NCBI GenBank assembly: GCA_023428265.1
Contig: JAEYYW010000064.1
Coordinates: forward strand, 1 to 21,661
Reading direction: 5' to 3'
Length of the DNA stretch: 21,661 nucleotides
DNA from: Bacillota bacterium
Lineage (GTDB): Bacteria > Bacillota > Clostridia > Christensenellales > UMGS416
The notes under the pieces are model-generated. The model worked only from the letters and a program-made list of their open reading frames with translations. It was not told the DNA's origin and did no database searches. The translations under genes and the position numbers were made by a program. This document shows positions 8,449 to 15,344 of the stretch, piece after piece. Position 1 is the first letter of the stretch. Each line of letters opens with the position of its first letter.

Positions 8449-8498
8449 AAGCCCATCTCTGTGGAGACCAGGAGTAAGGACCCGACCGGAGGCCAAAA

Positions 8499-8512
8499 AG
8501 TTAACGTTTACT
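8499..8512. promoter_or_regulatory. LacI-family-like operator
   Basis: AGTTAACGTTTACT is a near-palindrome centred on CG with AT-rich flanks, the typical shape of LacI/GalR-family operators. It lies between the divergent GH2 operon and the beta-helix gene, immediately upstream of the latter's probable promoter region. No LacI-family gene is present in the window. Confidence 0.45.
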
Positions 8513-8540
8513 AACATAAAGACCTAATCAAATGTATTAT
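8512..8540 (+). promoter_or_regulatory. Candidate promoter of the beta-helix gene
   Basis: A -10-like TATTAT (8535-8540) lies 17 bp after a poor -35, TAACAT (8512-8517), which touches the operator-like palindrome. The region to 8580 is AT-rich and holds other -10-like strings (TATATT at 8570-8575), so the exact start is uncertain. The weak -35 suggests dependence on an activator. Confidence 0.3.
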
Positions 8541-8606
8541 ATATACAAAACCACACCCATGTGATACAGTATATTCGACAAAATGTGCAGAGAAAAGGAG
8601 AGCCTT

Positions 8607-10454
8607 ATGCCAAACTTCGATTTGCTGCCAGATAACGTTACATTTGCCTTTTGGGAAGACAAAACCGTCTACCAAAAGACCTACTATGTCTCTCAACAAG
8701 CCGCAAACGCCAGCGACACAAACCCCGGCACCAGGGAGTTGCCGTTCAAGACCATCTCCAGAGCCGCCGAGGTCCTGCAGCCCGCCGAAAAGGTGGTCAT
8801 CGGCTCCGGTGTTTATGAGGAGTTTGTCCGCCCCGTGAACGGCGGCACAGGCCCTGACGGGATGATCTGCTATGAGGCGGCACCCGGTGCCAACGTGATC
8901 CTCAGTGGCGCAAGGGTGTGGCAGGCGGATTTCGAGCGCTCGGAAGGCTGGGGGTTGAGAGAGTTCAGCTTTCGCCCGGCGGAACAATCCGAAGAGAACA
9001 TCGTGATCTGGCATGGCAAATTGCCCTTTGACCAGTTCATCGAGAGCAACCCCTTCTCAATGACGAACCTGCCGGCGCAGCGTTTCTCCGGCTGCGGGTT
9101 CTTGTTTCACAAGATGCCAAAGGAATCGGACTACAAACCATTCATCCGCCGCCGCGGCATGCTCTTTTCAGACGGCCAGCCGCTGGTGCAGGTGAATCAT
9201 TATTATGAGCTTGCCAGCACCCCGGGCTCCTTCTGGCCGGAAGACAACGGCATAGACATCCACTTCCGGCTGCCAGATGATGGAAACCCGGACGGTCACA
9301 CGCTGACATTCACCTGCTGCGAGCAGCTTTTCTCACCAAAAGCGCCCTATCTGGCCTATATCCGCGTGAAGGGGCTCACATTCGAGTATGTGGGCAACGG
9401 CTTCCCCGGCTCGCAGCGCGGGGCGCTCTCCACCCATTGCGGCCACCACTGGATCATTGAGGACAACACAATCCGCTGGTGTAACTCCGTCGGCATGGAC
9501 ATGGGGCACGAAAACCCAATGCGCTCCTCCAACCATCCTTCCGGCGGCCACATCGTCCGCAACAACCATGTGACGGACTGCGGCATCTGCGGCATCTGCG
9601 GCGTGCCCTCCAAAAACGGCATGCAGGACCTGCTGGTGGAAAACAACCTCGTGGAAAACTGCTGCTGGCAGGATGCCGAATTCCTGTATGAATGCGCGGG
9701 CATCAAGATCCATGTGATGCACAACAGCCTGATCCGCAACAACATCGTGAACAACACCAAATACGGCACGGGCATCTGGGCGGACTTTGCCAACCGCAAC
9801 ACCCGCATCACCGCCAACGTGGTGATGAACACAAAGCACACGATCTTCGGGGCAATCTTCGTGGAAGGGTCACAGGTGGTGAACCTGGTGGACCACAACG
9901 TGGTCTGGAAAGTGGGCGCGAACCCGCTGGGCGACCTGCCGCAGCGGACCGGCACCGGCGGCCACGGCCTCTATGAGCACGACTGCGACAACCTGCACCT
10001 GTATCACAACCTGGTGATCGGCGCGGAGGGCTCCGGCGCGTTTCTGAATTACGGCGACCCGATCCGCGTGGTGGGAGGCCGCGGGCCGATGGGGATGAAG
10101 CACCGGGTGATCGGCAACATGATTGCCGATTGCGGCTTTGCCATCGTGCTGCCCAACGACAAGAACTTCACCGATGAAAACGTGTTTGGCACCCTCAGGC
10201 ATGTGGGGCCCTTCCGCATCCGCCGCATCCAGACCGACTATGAGTGGGTAAACCTGGAGGCCTGGCAGGAGTTCCACGAATGGGAGCTCAATGGCCTGCA
10301 GTGCGCCATAGAGGCCGAGGTGGATGAGGAGAAGCTGGAGCTTGTCATCACGGTGACAAACAACGACAAGCGAATTGCCGAGCGGATTGACCTGCGTGAC
10401 AAGGAGCGCCTTGCGGCGTTTATAGAGAACCTTGCCGCAAGGTTGAAGGATTAG
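8607..10454 (+). CDS. Parallel beta-helix glycosidase, GH120 (beta-xylosidase)-like
   Basis: A 615-residue right-handed beta-helix protein. It has an N-terminal YYVSQQ...PFKTISRAAEVL start, common in pectate-lyase-fold carbohydrate enzymes, then many NN/HN/DH-rich coils (VRNNHV, VENNLV, IRNNIV, VDHNVV). The overall layout and length resemble GH120 beta-xylosidases such as Thermoanaerobacterium XylC (about 640 residues). D393 (in WADF) and E420 (in FVEGSQ) fall where the GH120 catalytic Asp and Glu occur; this alignment is from memory and inferred. No signal peptide is present. The start is ATG 8607, 6 nt after AGGAG (8596-8600); the earlier ATG at 8583 has no such site. It is transcribed divergently from the GH2-GH29 operon, implying a shared substrate. 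Alternatives are GH141 or an uncharacterised beta-helix family. Confidence 0.6.
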   Translation: MPNFDLLPDNVTFAFWEDKTVYQKTYYVSQQAANASDTNPGTRELPFKTISRAAEVLQPAEKVVIGSGVYEEFVRPVNGGTGPDGMICYEAAPGANVILSGARVWQADFERSEGWGLREFSFRPAEQSEENIVIWHGKLPFDQFIESNPFSMTNLPAQRFSGCGFLFHKMPKESDYKPFIRRRGMLFSDGQPLVQVNHYYELASTPGSFWPEDNGIDIHFRLPDDGNPDGHTLTFTCCEQLFSPKAPYLAYIRVKGLTFEYVGNGFPGSQRGALSTHCGHHWIIEDNTIRWCNSVGMDMGHENPMRSSNHPSGGHIVRNNHVTDCGICGICGVPSKNGMQDLLVENNLVENCCWQDAEFLYECAGIKIHVMHNSLIRNNIVNNTKYGTGIWADFANRNTRITANVVMNTKHTIFGAIFVEGSQVVNLVDHNVVWKVGANPLGDLPQRTGTGGHGLYEHDCDNLHLYHNLVIGAEGSGAFLNYGDPIRVVGGRGPMGMKHRVIGNMIADCGFAIVLPNDKNFTDENVFGTLRHVGPFRIRRIQTDYEWVNLEAWQEFHEWELNGLQCAIEAEVDEEKLELVITVTNNDKRIAERIDLRDKERLAAFIENLAARLKD

Positions 10455-10484
10455 TAAACCTACCCGTTCAGCATAAACATAGAG

Positions 10485-10507
10485 AAAAAGTACAGGGAAG
10501 GGTGTAC
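10485..10507 (-). terminator. Weak terminator for the GNAT gene
   Basis: On the minus strand GTACA and TGTAC (10507-10503 and 10494-10490) close an 8-nt loop, followed by five U residues (10489-10485). The 5-bp stem is short. It overlaps the arm of the stronger plus-strand terminator, so the two hairpins cannot coexist. Confidence 0.4.
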
Positions 10508-10544
10508 TGTAACAGAGAACAGTTGCAGTATACTCTTCTTTTTT
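10502..10544 (+). terminator. Intrinsic terminator of the beta-helix gene
   Basis: A 12-bp stem (10502-10513 with 10522-10533, two G-U pairs) with an 8-nt loop is followed by a TCTTCTTTTTT tract. It starts about 50 nt after the stop codon. Confidence 0.8.
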
Positions 10545-10624
10545 GATATGCTGGATGAAGACAAACAGGAATTTGAGTACTGCTGATTGATTATATGTTA
10601 AGTAGTTGGGCGAGTTACTACATC

Positions 10625-11104
10625 CTATTGCTTTTTAAACGGGTTCAGCATCTTTGCTACGTAAAAACCGTTTATCGGCATGTTTTCGAATCCTTTTTTT
10701 CGGCTATAACCTCTCATCCAGGCAGGACATACACAATAGTTAAGTGCATACCACATGGGTATGGCTTCAGTTTTATCGTCACTACTCCATGAACCTAGTT
10801 GATGATAACCATAAGCACTTGCCCAATCCTCAACTAGTTCAAGCATTTTTCGCGCTATGCCATGTCTACGAAATCTTTCTTCGACCTCGATGGCAGAAAT
10901 AAATGCTTCACAGTATTCTTTCAAAGGTTCTGGATAGTATCTTGGGTAAATAGAAATGAAACCAGCAACAGTATCTTCATTCATTGCCATTAATGAGTAG
11001 CAACCTTCCGTATAAGAGATTTCATCAGATACCCAAGTACCAAAAGTGTCGATTAATCTTCCCTCATCATCTTTGTTGATTTCTTTGAAGGTAATATTAT
11101 ACAT
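10625..11104 (-). CDS. GNAT-family N-acetyltransferase
   Basis: A 159-residue protein with the GNAT fold. The acetyl-CoA-binding motif A is R79-R-H-G-I-A84, embedded in AIEVEERFRRHGIARKMLE, and the preceding strand is typical (VAGFISIYP). The C-terminal part (WYALNYCVCPAWMRGYSRKKGF) carries the usual motif B region. Its substrate cannot be predicted. The start is ATG 11104, preceded by GGAGG about 4-5 nt upstream; an upstream in-frame ATG at 11200 would extend across the promoter and is rejected. Base composition is clearly more AT-rich than both neighbours, and the gene is bounded by terminators with its own promoter, so it is likely a transferred single-gene insertion unrelated to the sugar genes around it. 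Confidence 0.82.
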   Translation of the reverse strand: MYNITFKEINKDDEGRLIDTFGTWVSDEISYTEGCYSLMAMNEDTVAGFISIYPRYYPEPLKEYCEAFISAIEVEERFRRHGIARKMLELVEDWASAYGYHQLGSWSSDDKTEAIPMWYALNYCVCPAWMRGYSRKKGFENMPINGFYVAKMLNPFKKQ

Positions 11105-11149
11105 AAGCCCTCCGCAAATCAAGAAATGAAAAACCCATGTCTGGTTCTT

Positions 11150-11178
11150 ACTATAATAAGATGAATAAGCAATGTAAA
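11150..11178 (-). promoter_or_regulatory. Promoter of the GNAT gene
   Basis: Minus strand: TTTACA (11178-11173), a 17-bp spacer, then TATAGT (11155-11150). This is a strong vegetative promoter with a start near 11143 and an about 40-nt leader. The stretch upstream of it to the next terminator (11179-11371) holds only a small 8-bp hairpin at 11252-11271 and no gene. Confidence 0.75.
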
Positions 11179-11371
11179 GAGAAAGAATCGTTATTAACAA
11201 TATCTCCGGTCAGCTTCATGTAATAATACGAATCTAGCAGCTTTTTGCATCCGCAAGCAAATCTGTTTGCGTAAAACCGCAGCCTGCTATGGCAATTCAC
11301 AACAAACCCGCAAACCGCATTCGGGCTGGATCAGCGCTCCGTGACGGTTACACATTCGAGATTTCTCTTCA

Positions 11372-11420
11372 TAAAAGAAGGCTCCCCGCGAAGGAGAGAG
11401 GGTTCTCCGCGGGGAGCCTG
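11372..11420 (-). terminator. Intrinsic terminator of the sugar ABC operon
   Basis: A GC-rich 12-bp stem (11379-11390 with 11408-11419) has a 17-nt loop that can itself pair partly. On the minus strand it is followed by TTCTTTTAT. It lies about 25 nt after the stop codon of the binding-protein gene. Confidence 0.88.
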
Positions 11421-11442
11421 AGCAAAATCAAGCCGTTACCAA

Positions 11443-12555
11443 TTAGTCATAGAGCAACTGGGCAATGTCTGCCTGGTCCATGTTGGACGAGTCATAGAAC
11501 TTGCAGCCAGTGTCGCTGTCGGCAACCGCCTCGCCCTTGTAGGCCTTGTAGGCCAGCTCGACGGAGAGGTAGCCGATCATGTAAGGATCCTGCGTGATGG
11601 CGCCGTAGAACCACTTTTGCCGGACGGCGTTCTTCAGCGTCTTGCCGGCGTCAAAGCCGATCACGATGAGGTTCTTATACTTGCCGCTGGCCCTGTCAAG
11701 GTCTTTGCCGTCGGTCGTGGCGGCCAGGATGCCGTCAACGGAGCCGGAGTTGGAGGCAAAGATGCCCAGCAGGTTTTCCATCGCCAGCAGCGACTGGGCG
11801 CCCACTGTGCAGTCCGTCACGCTGGTGGACGGGGGCACGACCACCTGGATGACCACGGCAGCCTTGCCGGAGCCGGCGGCCTTGTTGTACTTGTCGTGGC
11901 CCTTCACCTCAACCTTGCCGGCCTGCAGCGTTTCGCAGTTCTTGACCATCTGGTTGATGAAGCCCACGGTGCGGCCCACGATGGAGGCGGAGGTGGCGTC
12001 CTGGGACTCCAGGCCGATCACAACGGGCTTGTCGGTCGTGGCGGCTTTGATCTTGTCCTGGAAGCCGGCCGCGGCAAACATCTTGTCGGCGGCCAGGGCG
12101 CCTGCCGCTTCGTTATCGGTGGCGGCGGTGGCCTTGATCGTGCCTTCCGGTGCGCCGGGCACGCCGGAGTCAAAACCGATCACCGGGATGCCCTTGGCTT
12201 TGCAGTCGTTCAGCTGCGACGTCACCGACTTGGTGTCCAGCGCGGCCAGGGCCAGCGCGACAGGCTTCTTGGCGATGGCGGCGTTCAGCATGTCCAGCTG
12301 GTTGTTGATGTCGGACTCGGAAGGCGGGCCCTCAAACGTGATCGAGACATTGTACTTGGCGGCGGCGTCCTGCGCACCCTTGTAGACGGTTTGCCAGAAC
12401 TGGTGCTGGAAGCCCTTAGAGATCACGGCAATGTAGGGTTTGGAGCCGTCTGCGGCGGGGGCTTTCGTGCCCGAGGTGGTGGCGGTGCAGGCTACCAAAC
12501 CGGCCAGCAGCAGGACTGAGACGGTGATTGCCAACAGTTTCTTGAGGCCTTTCAT
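11443..12555 (-). CDS. Sugar-binding lipoprotein of the CUT2 ABC importer
   Basis: A 370-residue periplasmic-binding-protein type 1 (RbsB/MglB/XylF-like) solute receptor. The signal sequence MKGLKKLLAITVSVLLLAGL precedes lipobox LVAC, with lipidated Cys23. Family features include FWQTVYKGAQDAA near the N-terminus, IPVIGFDSG mid-protein and a C-terminal QDPYMIGYLSVELAYKAYKG. The start is ATG 12555, which overlaps the stop of the permease gene (ATGA) and has AGGAAGGG about 7 nt upstream; a longer open frame inside the permease gene is not credible. It delivers sugar to the membrane permease and ATPase encoded just upstream. It shares sequence motifs with the sensor-associated binding protein at 15345-16319 (for example GPxxExxIxxQ and QxPYxxGYL), so the two are paralogs. 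The exact sugar (xylose, galactose, fucose or other) is not determined. Confidence 0.92.
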   Translation of the reverse strand: MKGLKKLLAITVSVLLLAGLVACTATTSGTKAPAADGSKPYIAVISKGFQHQFWQTVYKGAQDAAAKYNVSITFEGPPSESDINNQLDMLNAAIAKKPVALALAALDTKSVTSQLNDCKAKGIPVIGFDSGVPGAPEGTIKATAATDNEAAGALAADKMFAAAGFQDKIKAATTDKPVVIGLESQDATSASIVGRTVGFINQMVKNCETLQAGKVEVKGHDKYNKAAGSGKAAVVIQVVVPPSTSVTDCTVGAQSLLAMENLLGIFASNSGSVDGILAATTDGKDLDRASGKYKNLIVIGFDAGKTLKNAVRQKWFYGAITQDPYMIGYLSVELAYKAYKGEAVADSDTGCKFYDSSNMDQADIAQLLYD

Positions 12556-13619
12556 CGCATATCCCTTCCTTTTATGATTTTTCCAAGCCATTGGCTTGAA
12601 ATCTTTCCTTTGTTGACCTGGTTGGCCCTGGAGTTGCGATAGATATCCAGCAGCACGGCCAGGATCACGACGAAACCGGTGAAGAACGTTTGCCATTGGG
12701 GCTGGAAGTCCATCGACATCAGGCCGTTGCGGAGCACGCTCATGATGAACACGCCGATCAACGTGCCGGACAGTGTGCCCACGCCGCCATTGAGCGAGGC
12801 GCCACCGATCACCACGCCGGCGATTGCCAGCAGCTCCAGGCCGTTGCCGGTGGAGGGCACGATCGAGGTGTAGGCCGCGGCATACTCAATGGCCGCAAGG
12901 CCGGCGAAGAATCCGCAGAGCGTATAGGCGAGCATCTTCCAGGTGTCCACCTTGACGCCGGAGAGGCGGGTCGCCTCCTCGTTGGAGCCGATGGCGTAGA
13001 CATAGCGGCCAAACCGTGTTTTGTTCAGCAGCACCACGGCGATTGCGAAGATCGCAAACAGCCACACCGCACCGATGGGGAACCCATCCGGCAGATAGGG
13101 CTGCAGCTCTCCTGTTTTATAGAAGATTGTCTTGAACCAGGCGTCCGGGTCACCCACGGTGGGGTAGCGCATCGTCATGACCTTGGAGACGATTGCCCCG
13201 AAGCCCAGCGTCACCATCATCGTGCCCAATGTGGCGATGAAGGGGGGCAGCTTAAGCTTTGCGACCATCACGCCGTTCATCAGGCCAAAGAATGTGGTGA
13301 CCACCAGGATCAGCCCCAGCGCCGCCCCGATGGGCCAGTGCCACACGTTGTAGGCCTGGCCGCCGATCAGTGCGCCGCAGATCATCACCGTGCCCACCGA
13401 CAGGTCGATGCCGCCCGTGATGATCACGAACGTTACGCCGATGGCCATAAAGCCGATGTAGTAGGAGGAGCCGAAGATGTTAAACACCGTCTCCCAGGAA
13501 AAAAAGTTTCGCCCGAAGACCGAGAAGAAGATATAGAGGATCACCAACGACCCCAGCGCCAGGAATTTATACAGGCTTCGGCCTCTTGCAGCCTTTGGTT
13601 GGAGCTCCAGACTAGACAT
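12552..13619 (-). CDS. CUT2 sugar ABC transporter permease
   Basis: A 355-residue, very hydrophobic RbsC/MglC/XylH-type permease of the BPD_transp_2 family. The hallmark GGIDLSVGTVM is near residue 70. TLGTMMVTLGF, AIGSNEEATRLSGV and a C-terminal VVIGGASLNGGVGTLSGTLIG also match the family. About 8-10 membrane segments are apparent. The start is ATG 13619, with GAGGGGG about 7 nt upstream, 12 nt after the ATPase stop. The stop overlaps the ATG of the binding-protein gene. The gene order ATPase-permease-binding protein is the same as rbsACB. CUT2 importers carry monosaccharides, so the substrate is likely a single sugar rather than an oligosaccharide. Confidence 0.94.
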   Translation of the reverse strand: MSSLELQPKAARGRSLYKFLALGSLVILYIFFSVFGRNFFSWETVFNIFGSSYYIGFMAIGVTFVIITGGIDLSVGTVMICGALIGGQAYNVWHWPIGAALGLILVVTTFFGLMNGVMVAKLKLPPFIATLGTMMVTLGFGAIVSKVMTMRYPTVGDPDAWFKTIFYKTGELQPYLPDGFPIGAVWLFAIFAIAVVLLNKTRFGRYVYAIGSNEEATRLSGVKVDTWKMLAYTLCGFFAGLAAIEYAAAYTSIVPSTGNGLELLAIAGVVIGGASLNGGVGTLSGTLIGVFIMSVLRNGLMSMDFQPQWQTFFTGFVVILAVLLDIYRNSRANQVNKGKISSQWLGKIIKGRDMR

Positions 13620-13631
13620 AGCGCGTCCCCC

Positions 13632-15125
13632 TCACTCTTTGCGGTGTGTCGCCAGCTTCATGATTTTCTCCTGCGTGGCCTCCTCAATGCCGAGAATGCC
13701 GGTCAAAGACCCCTCGCACATCACGGCCACGCGATCGCTCATACGAAGCAGCTCGGGCAATTCAGAAGAAATCATAATGATGGACTTGCCCTCATGGGCC
13801 AGCATGTTCATCAGCTTGTAGATCTCGCTTTTGGCTCCCACGTCGATGCCGCGCGTCGGCTCGTCAAAGATCAGGATCGAGCAGTTCTTGATGAGCCACT
13901 TTGCCAGAACCACCTTCTGCTGGTTGCCGCCGGACAGGTTTTTGACACGCTGCGCCGTGGAAGGCGTTTTGATGTCGATGCGGCTTACGAAATCACCGGC
14001 TGTGGCAGCGATTCTGCGGTCATTGACCAGACCGCCCTGCACAAAATCAACCAGGCTGGCCAGCACAGCGTTGTCACTGACCGACAGGCCCACGGCCAGG
14101 CCGAACCGCTTGCGGTCCTCCGACAGATAGCCGATGCCATAGCCCACACTATCGCCGGGGCTGCGGATATCAGCTTTCTTTCCGCCCACAATGATCTCGC
14201 CGCCGGTGCGAGGGTCAGCCCCGAAGATCAACCGTGCCACTTCCGTGCGCCCGGCGCCCATGAGGCCGGCAAAGCCAAGGATTTCACCCTGCTTCAGGTC
14301 AAAGGACACGCCTTTTACCTGGGCGGAGCGGAGGCCCCGCACCTCCAGAACCGTCGGCGCGTCAGGGCTCACGGCGCTGTGCGTCTTCGGTTCCTCATAG
14401 ATCACCCGGCCCACCATCATGCGAATGATCTCGTCAATTGAGGTTTCCGCCGTTTCCATGGTGCCCACATACTGGCCGTCGCGCATCACGGTGATGCGGT
14501 CGGAAATCCTCTTCAGCTCTTCCAGCCGGTGGGAGATATAGATGATGCCGACGCCTTTTTGCTTCAACTCCCGGATAAACCGGAACAACTCCTCGATCTC
14601 GGTTTCCGTCAGCGAGGAGGAAGGTTCATCCATGATCAGCACTTCGGACTGATAGGATAGCACCTTGGCGATCTCCACCATCTGCTGTTTGGCGACGGAG
14701 AGATCCTTGGCTTTGGTGGTGGGATCAATCTGGATGTTCAGCGAATCCAGCAGTTCCCGTGCTTCGTCGTTCATCCTCTTTTCATCCAGCAGGAAACCTT
14801 TCATCCGCTCCCGGCCGATGAAGATGTTTTGCGCGACCGTGAGATGGGGCACCATGTTCAGCTCCTGATGGATGATGCCAATGCCGTTCACAAGCGCGTC
14901 CCTTGGGCTGCGGATGGAAAACTCCTTGCCCTTGAATTGAATCGTGCCGGCGTCCCTTTCGTGGATGCCGGTCAGCACTTTCATCAATGTGGATTTGCCC
15001 GCGCCGTTCTCGCCGACCAACGCATGCACTTCGCCCCGCCTGAGTTCAAAGCAGCAGTTGCTCAGCGCGTGAACGCCGGGAAACTCCTTTTCAATCCCCG
15101 TCATTTCCACAAGGACTTCGCTCAC
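13632..15125 (-). CDS. CUT2 sugar ABC transporter ATPase (two fused ABC domains)
   Basis: A 497-residue RbsA/MglA/XylG-type ATPase with tandem nucleotide-binding domains. Domain 1 has Walker A G38-ENGAGKS-T46, signature LSVAKQQMVE and Walker B VLIMDEPSSSL. Domain 2 has a degenerate Walker A (GLMGAGRTEV, no lysine), signature LSGGNQQKV and Walker B ILIFDEPTRGID. This asymmetry is normal for the family. The start is GTG 15125, because GGGAGGTG sits about 5 nt before it; the open frame to an ATG at 15158 has no such site. It is the first gene of the importer operon, preceded by a promoter with tandem AraC-type repeats and followed after 12 nt by the permease. It powers sugar uptake at the cytoplasmic face. 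Confidence 0.95.
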   Translation of the reverse strand: MSEVLVEMTGIEKEFPGVHALSNCCFELRRGEVHALVGENGAGKSTLMKVLTGIHERDAGTIQFKGKEFSIRSPRDALVNGIGIIHQELNMVPHLTVAQNIFIGRERMKGFLLDEKRMNDEARELLDSLNIQIDPTTKAKDLSVAKQQMVEIAKVLSYQSEVLIMDEPSSSLTETEIEELFRFIRELKQKGVGIIYISHRLEELKRISDRITVMRDGQYVGTMETAETSIDEIIRMMVGRVIYEEPKTHSAVSPDAPTVLEVRGLRSAQVKGVSFDLKQGEILGFAGLMGAGRTEVARLIFGADPRTGGEIIVGGKKADIRSPGDSVGYGIGYLSEDRKRFGLAVGLSVSDNAVLASLVDFVQGGLVNDRRIAATAGDFVSRIDIKTPSTAQRVKNLSGGNQQKVVLAKWLIKNCSILIFDEPTRGIDVGAKSEIYKLMNMLAHEGKSIIMISSELPELLRMSDRVAVMCEGSLTGILGIEEATQEKIMKLATHRKE

Positions 15126-15153
15126 CGTGTCACCTCCCAGACGCATGATGGGT

Positions 15154-15171
15154 TGCATAACGCAACAATGA
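15154..15171 (-). repeat. Third, weaker copy of the AraC-type repeat
   Basis: The minus strand reads TCATTGTTGCGTTATGCA. It matches the 15202-15219 copy at 12 of 18 positions, including the TCATTGT start and GCA end. It lies downstream of the predicted start site and also contains a small GTTGC/GCAAC hairpin. It could be an auxiliary site or chance. Confidence 0.35.
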
Positions 15172-15182
15172 GATTTTAGGGC

Positions 15183-15211
15183 ATTTTACATAAACCGTAT
15201 ATGCGAAAACG
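15183..15211 (-). promoter_or_regulatory. Activator-dependent promoter of the sugar ABC operon
   Basis: Minus strand: -10 TAAAAT (15188-15183), with the -35 position 17 bp upstream occupied by a non-consensus CGTTTT (15211-15206). That weak -35 lies inside the proximal AraC-type repeat, the usual geometry for class II activation. The predicted start is near 15176, leaving a leader of about 50 nt to GTG 15125. A second candidate, TTGCCG/TAATAT (15288-15283 and 15265-15260), lies just downstream of the preceding terminator. Confidence 0.5.
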
Positions 15212-15240
15212 GACAATGAAGTTGTGAAATCCGCTAATGA
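15202..15240 (-). promoter_or_regulatory. Tandem 21-bp-spaced AraC-type operator
   Basis: Two direct repeats on the minus strand, TCATTAGCGGATTTCACA (15240-15223) and TCATTGTCCGTTTTCGCA (15219-15202), match at 13 of 18 positions. Their starts are exactly 21 bp apart, two helical turns. AraC-family activators bind such half-sites in tandem. The likely regulator is the YesN-type protein encoded at 18085-19713. Confidence 0.6.
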
Positions 15241-15290
15241 GGCGGCGTGATTTTGACAAATATTACAGACGTTTTTATTTCCCGGCAAAT

Positions 15291-15325
15291 GAAAACAACC
15301 CCGCCCTCCGATGAGGGCGGGGTTG
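15291..15325 (-). terminator. Intrinsic terminator of the sensor operon
   Basis: A 13-bp stem (15296-15308 with 15313-15325) with a 4-nt loop is followed on the minus strand by TTTTC. It starts about 20 nt after the stop codon of the sensor binding protein and separates that operon from the importer operon. Confidence 0.92.
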
Positions 15326-15344
15326 CAGCATGGGGGCTGTAGCT

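Noticed and set aside
11252..11271. Small hairpin as a terminator or riboswitch
   Set aside because: Only an 8-bp stem with a G-U pair and no U-tract on either strand; no recognised riboswitch elements.
12690..14441. 583-codon open frame on the plus strand
   Set aside because: Antisense to the permease and ATPase genes, which have full family motifs. The frame is open because of GC-rich codon bias; its product is His/Gln/Asp-rich and low in recognisable motifs.
15260..15288. TTGCCG-17-TAATAT as the main importer promoter
   Set aside because: Kept only as a secondary candidate. The TAAAAT promoter with tandem repeats over its -35 explains regulation better.
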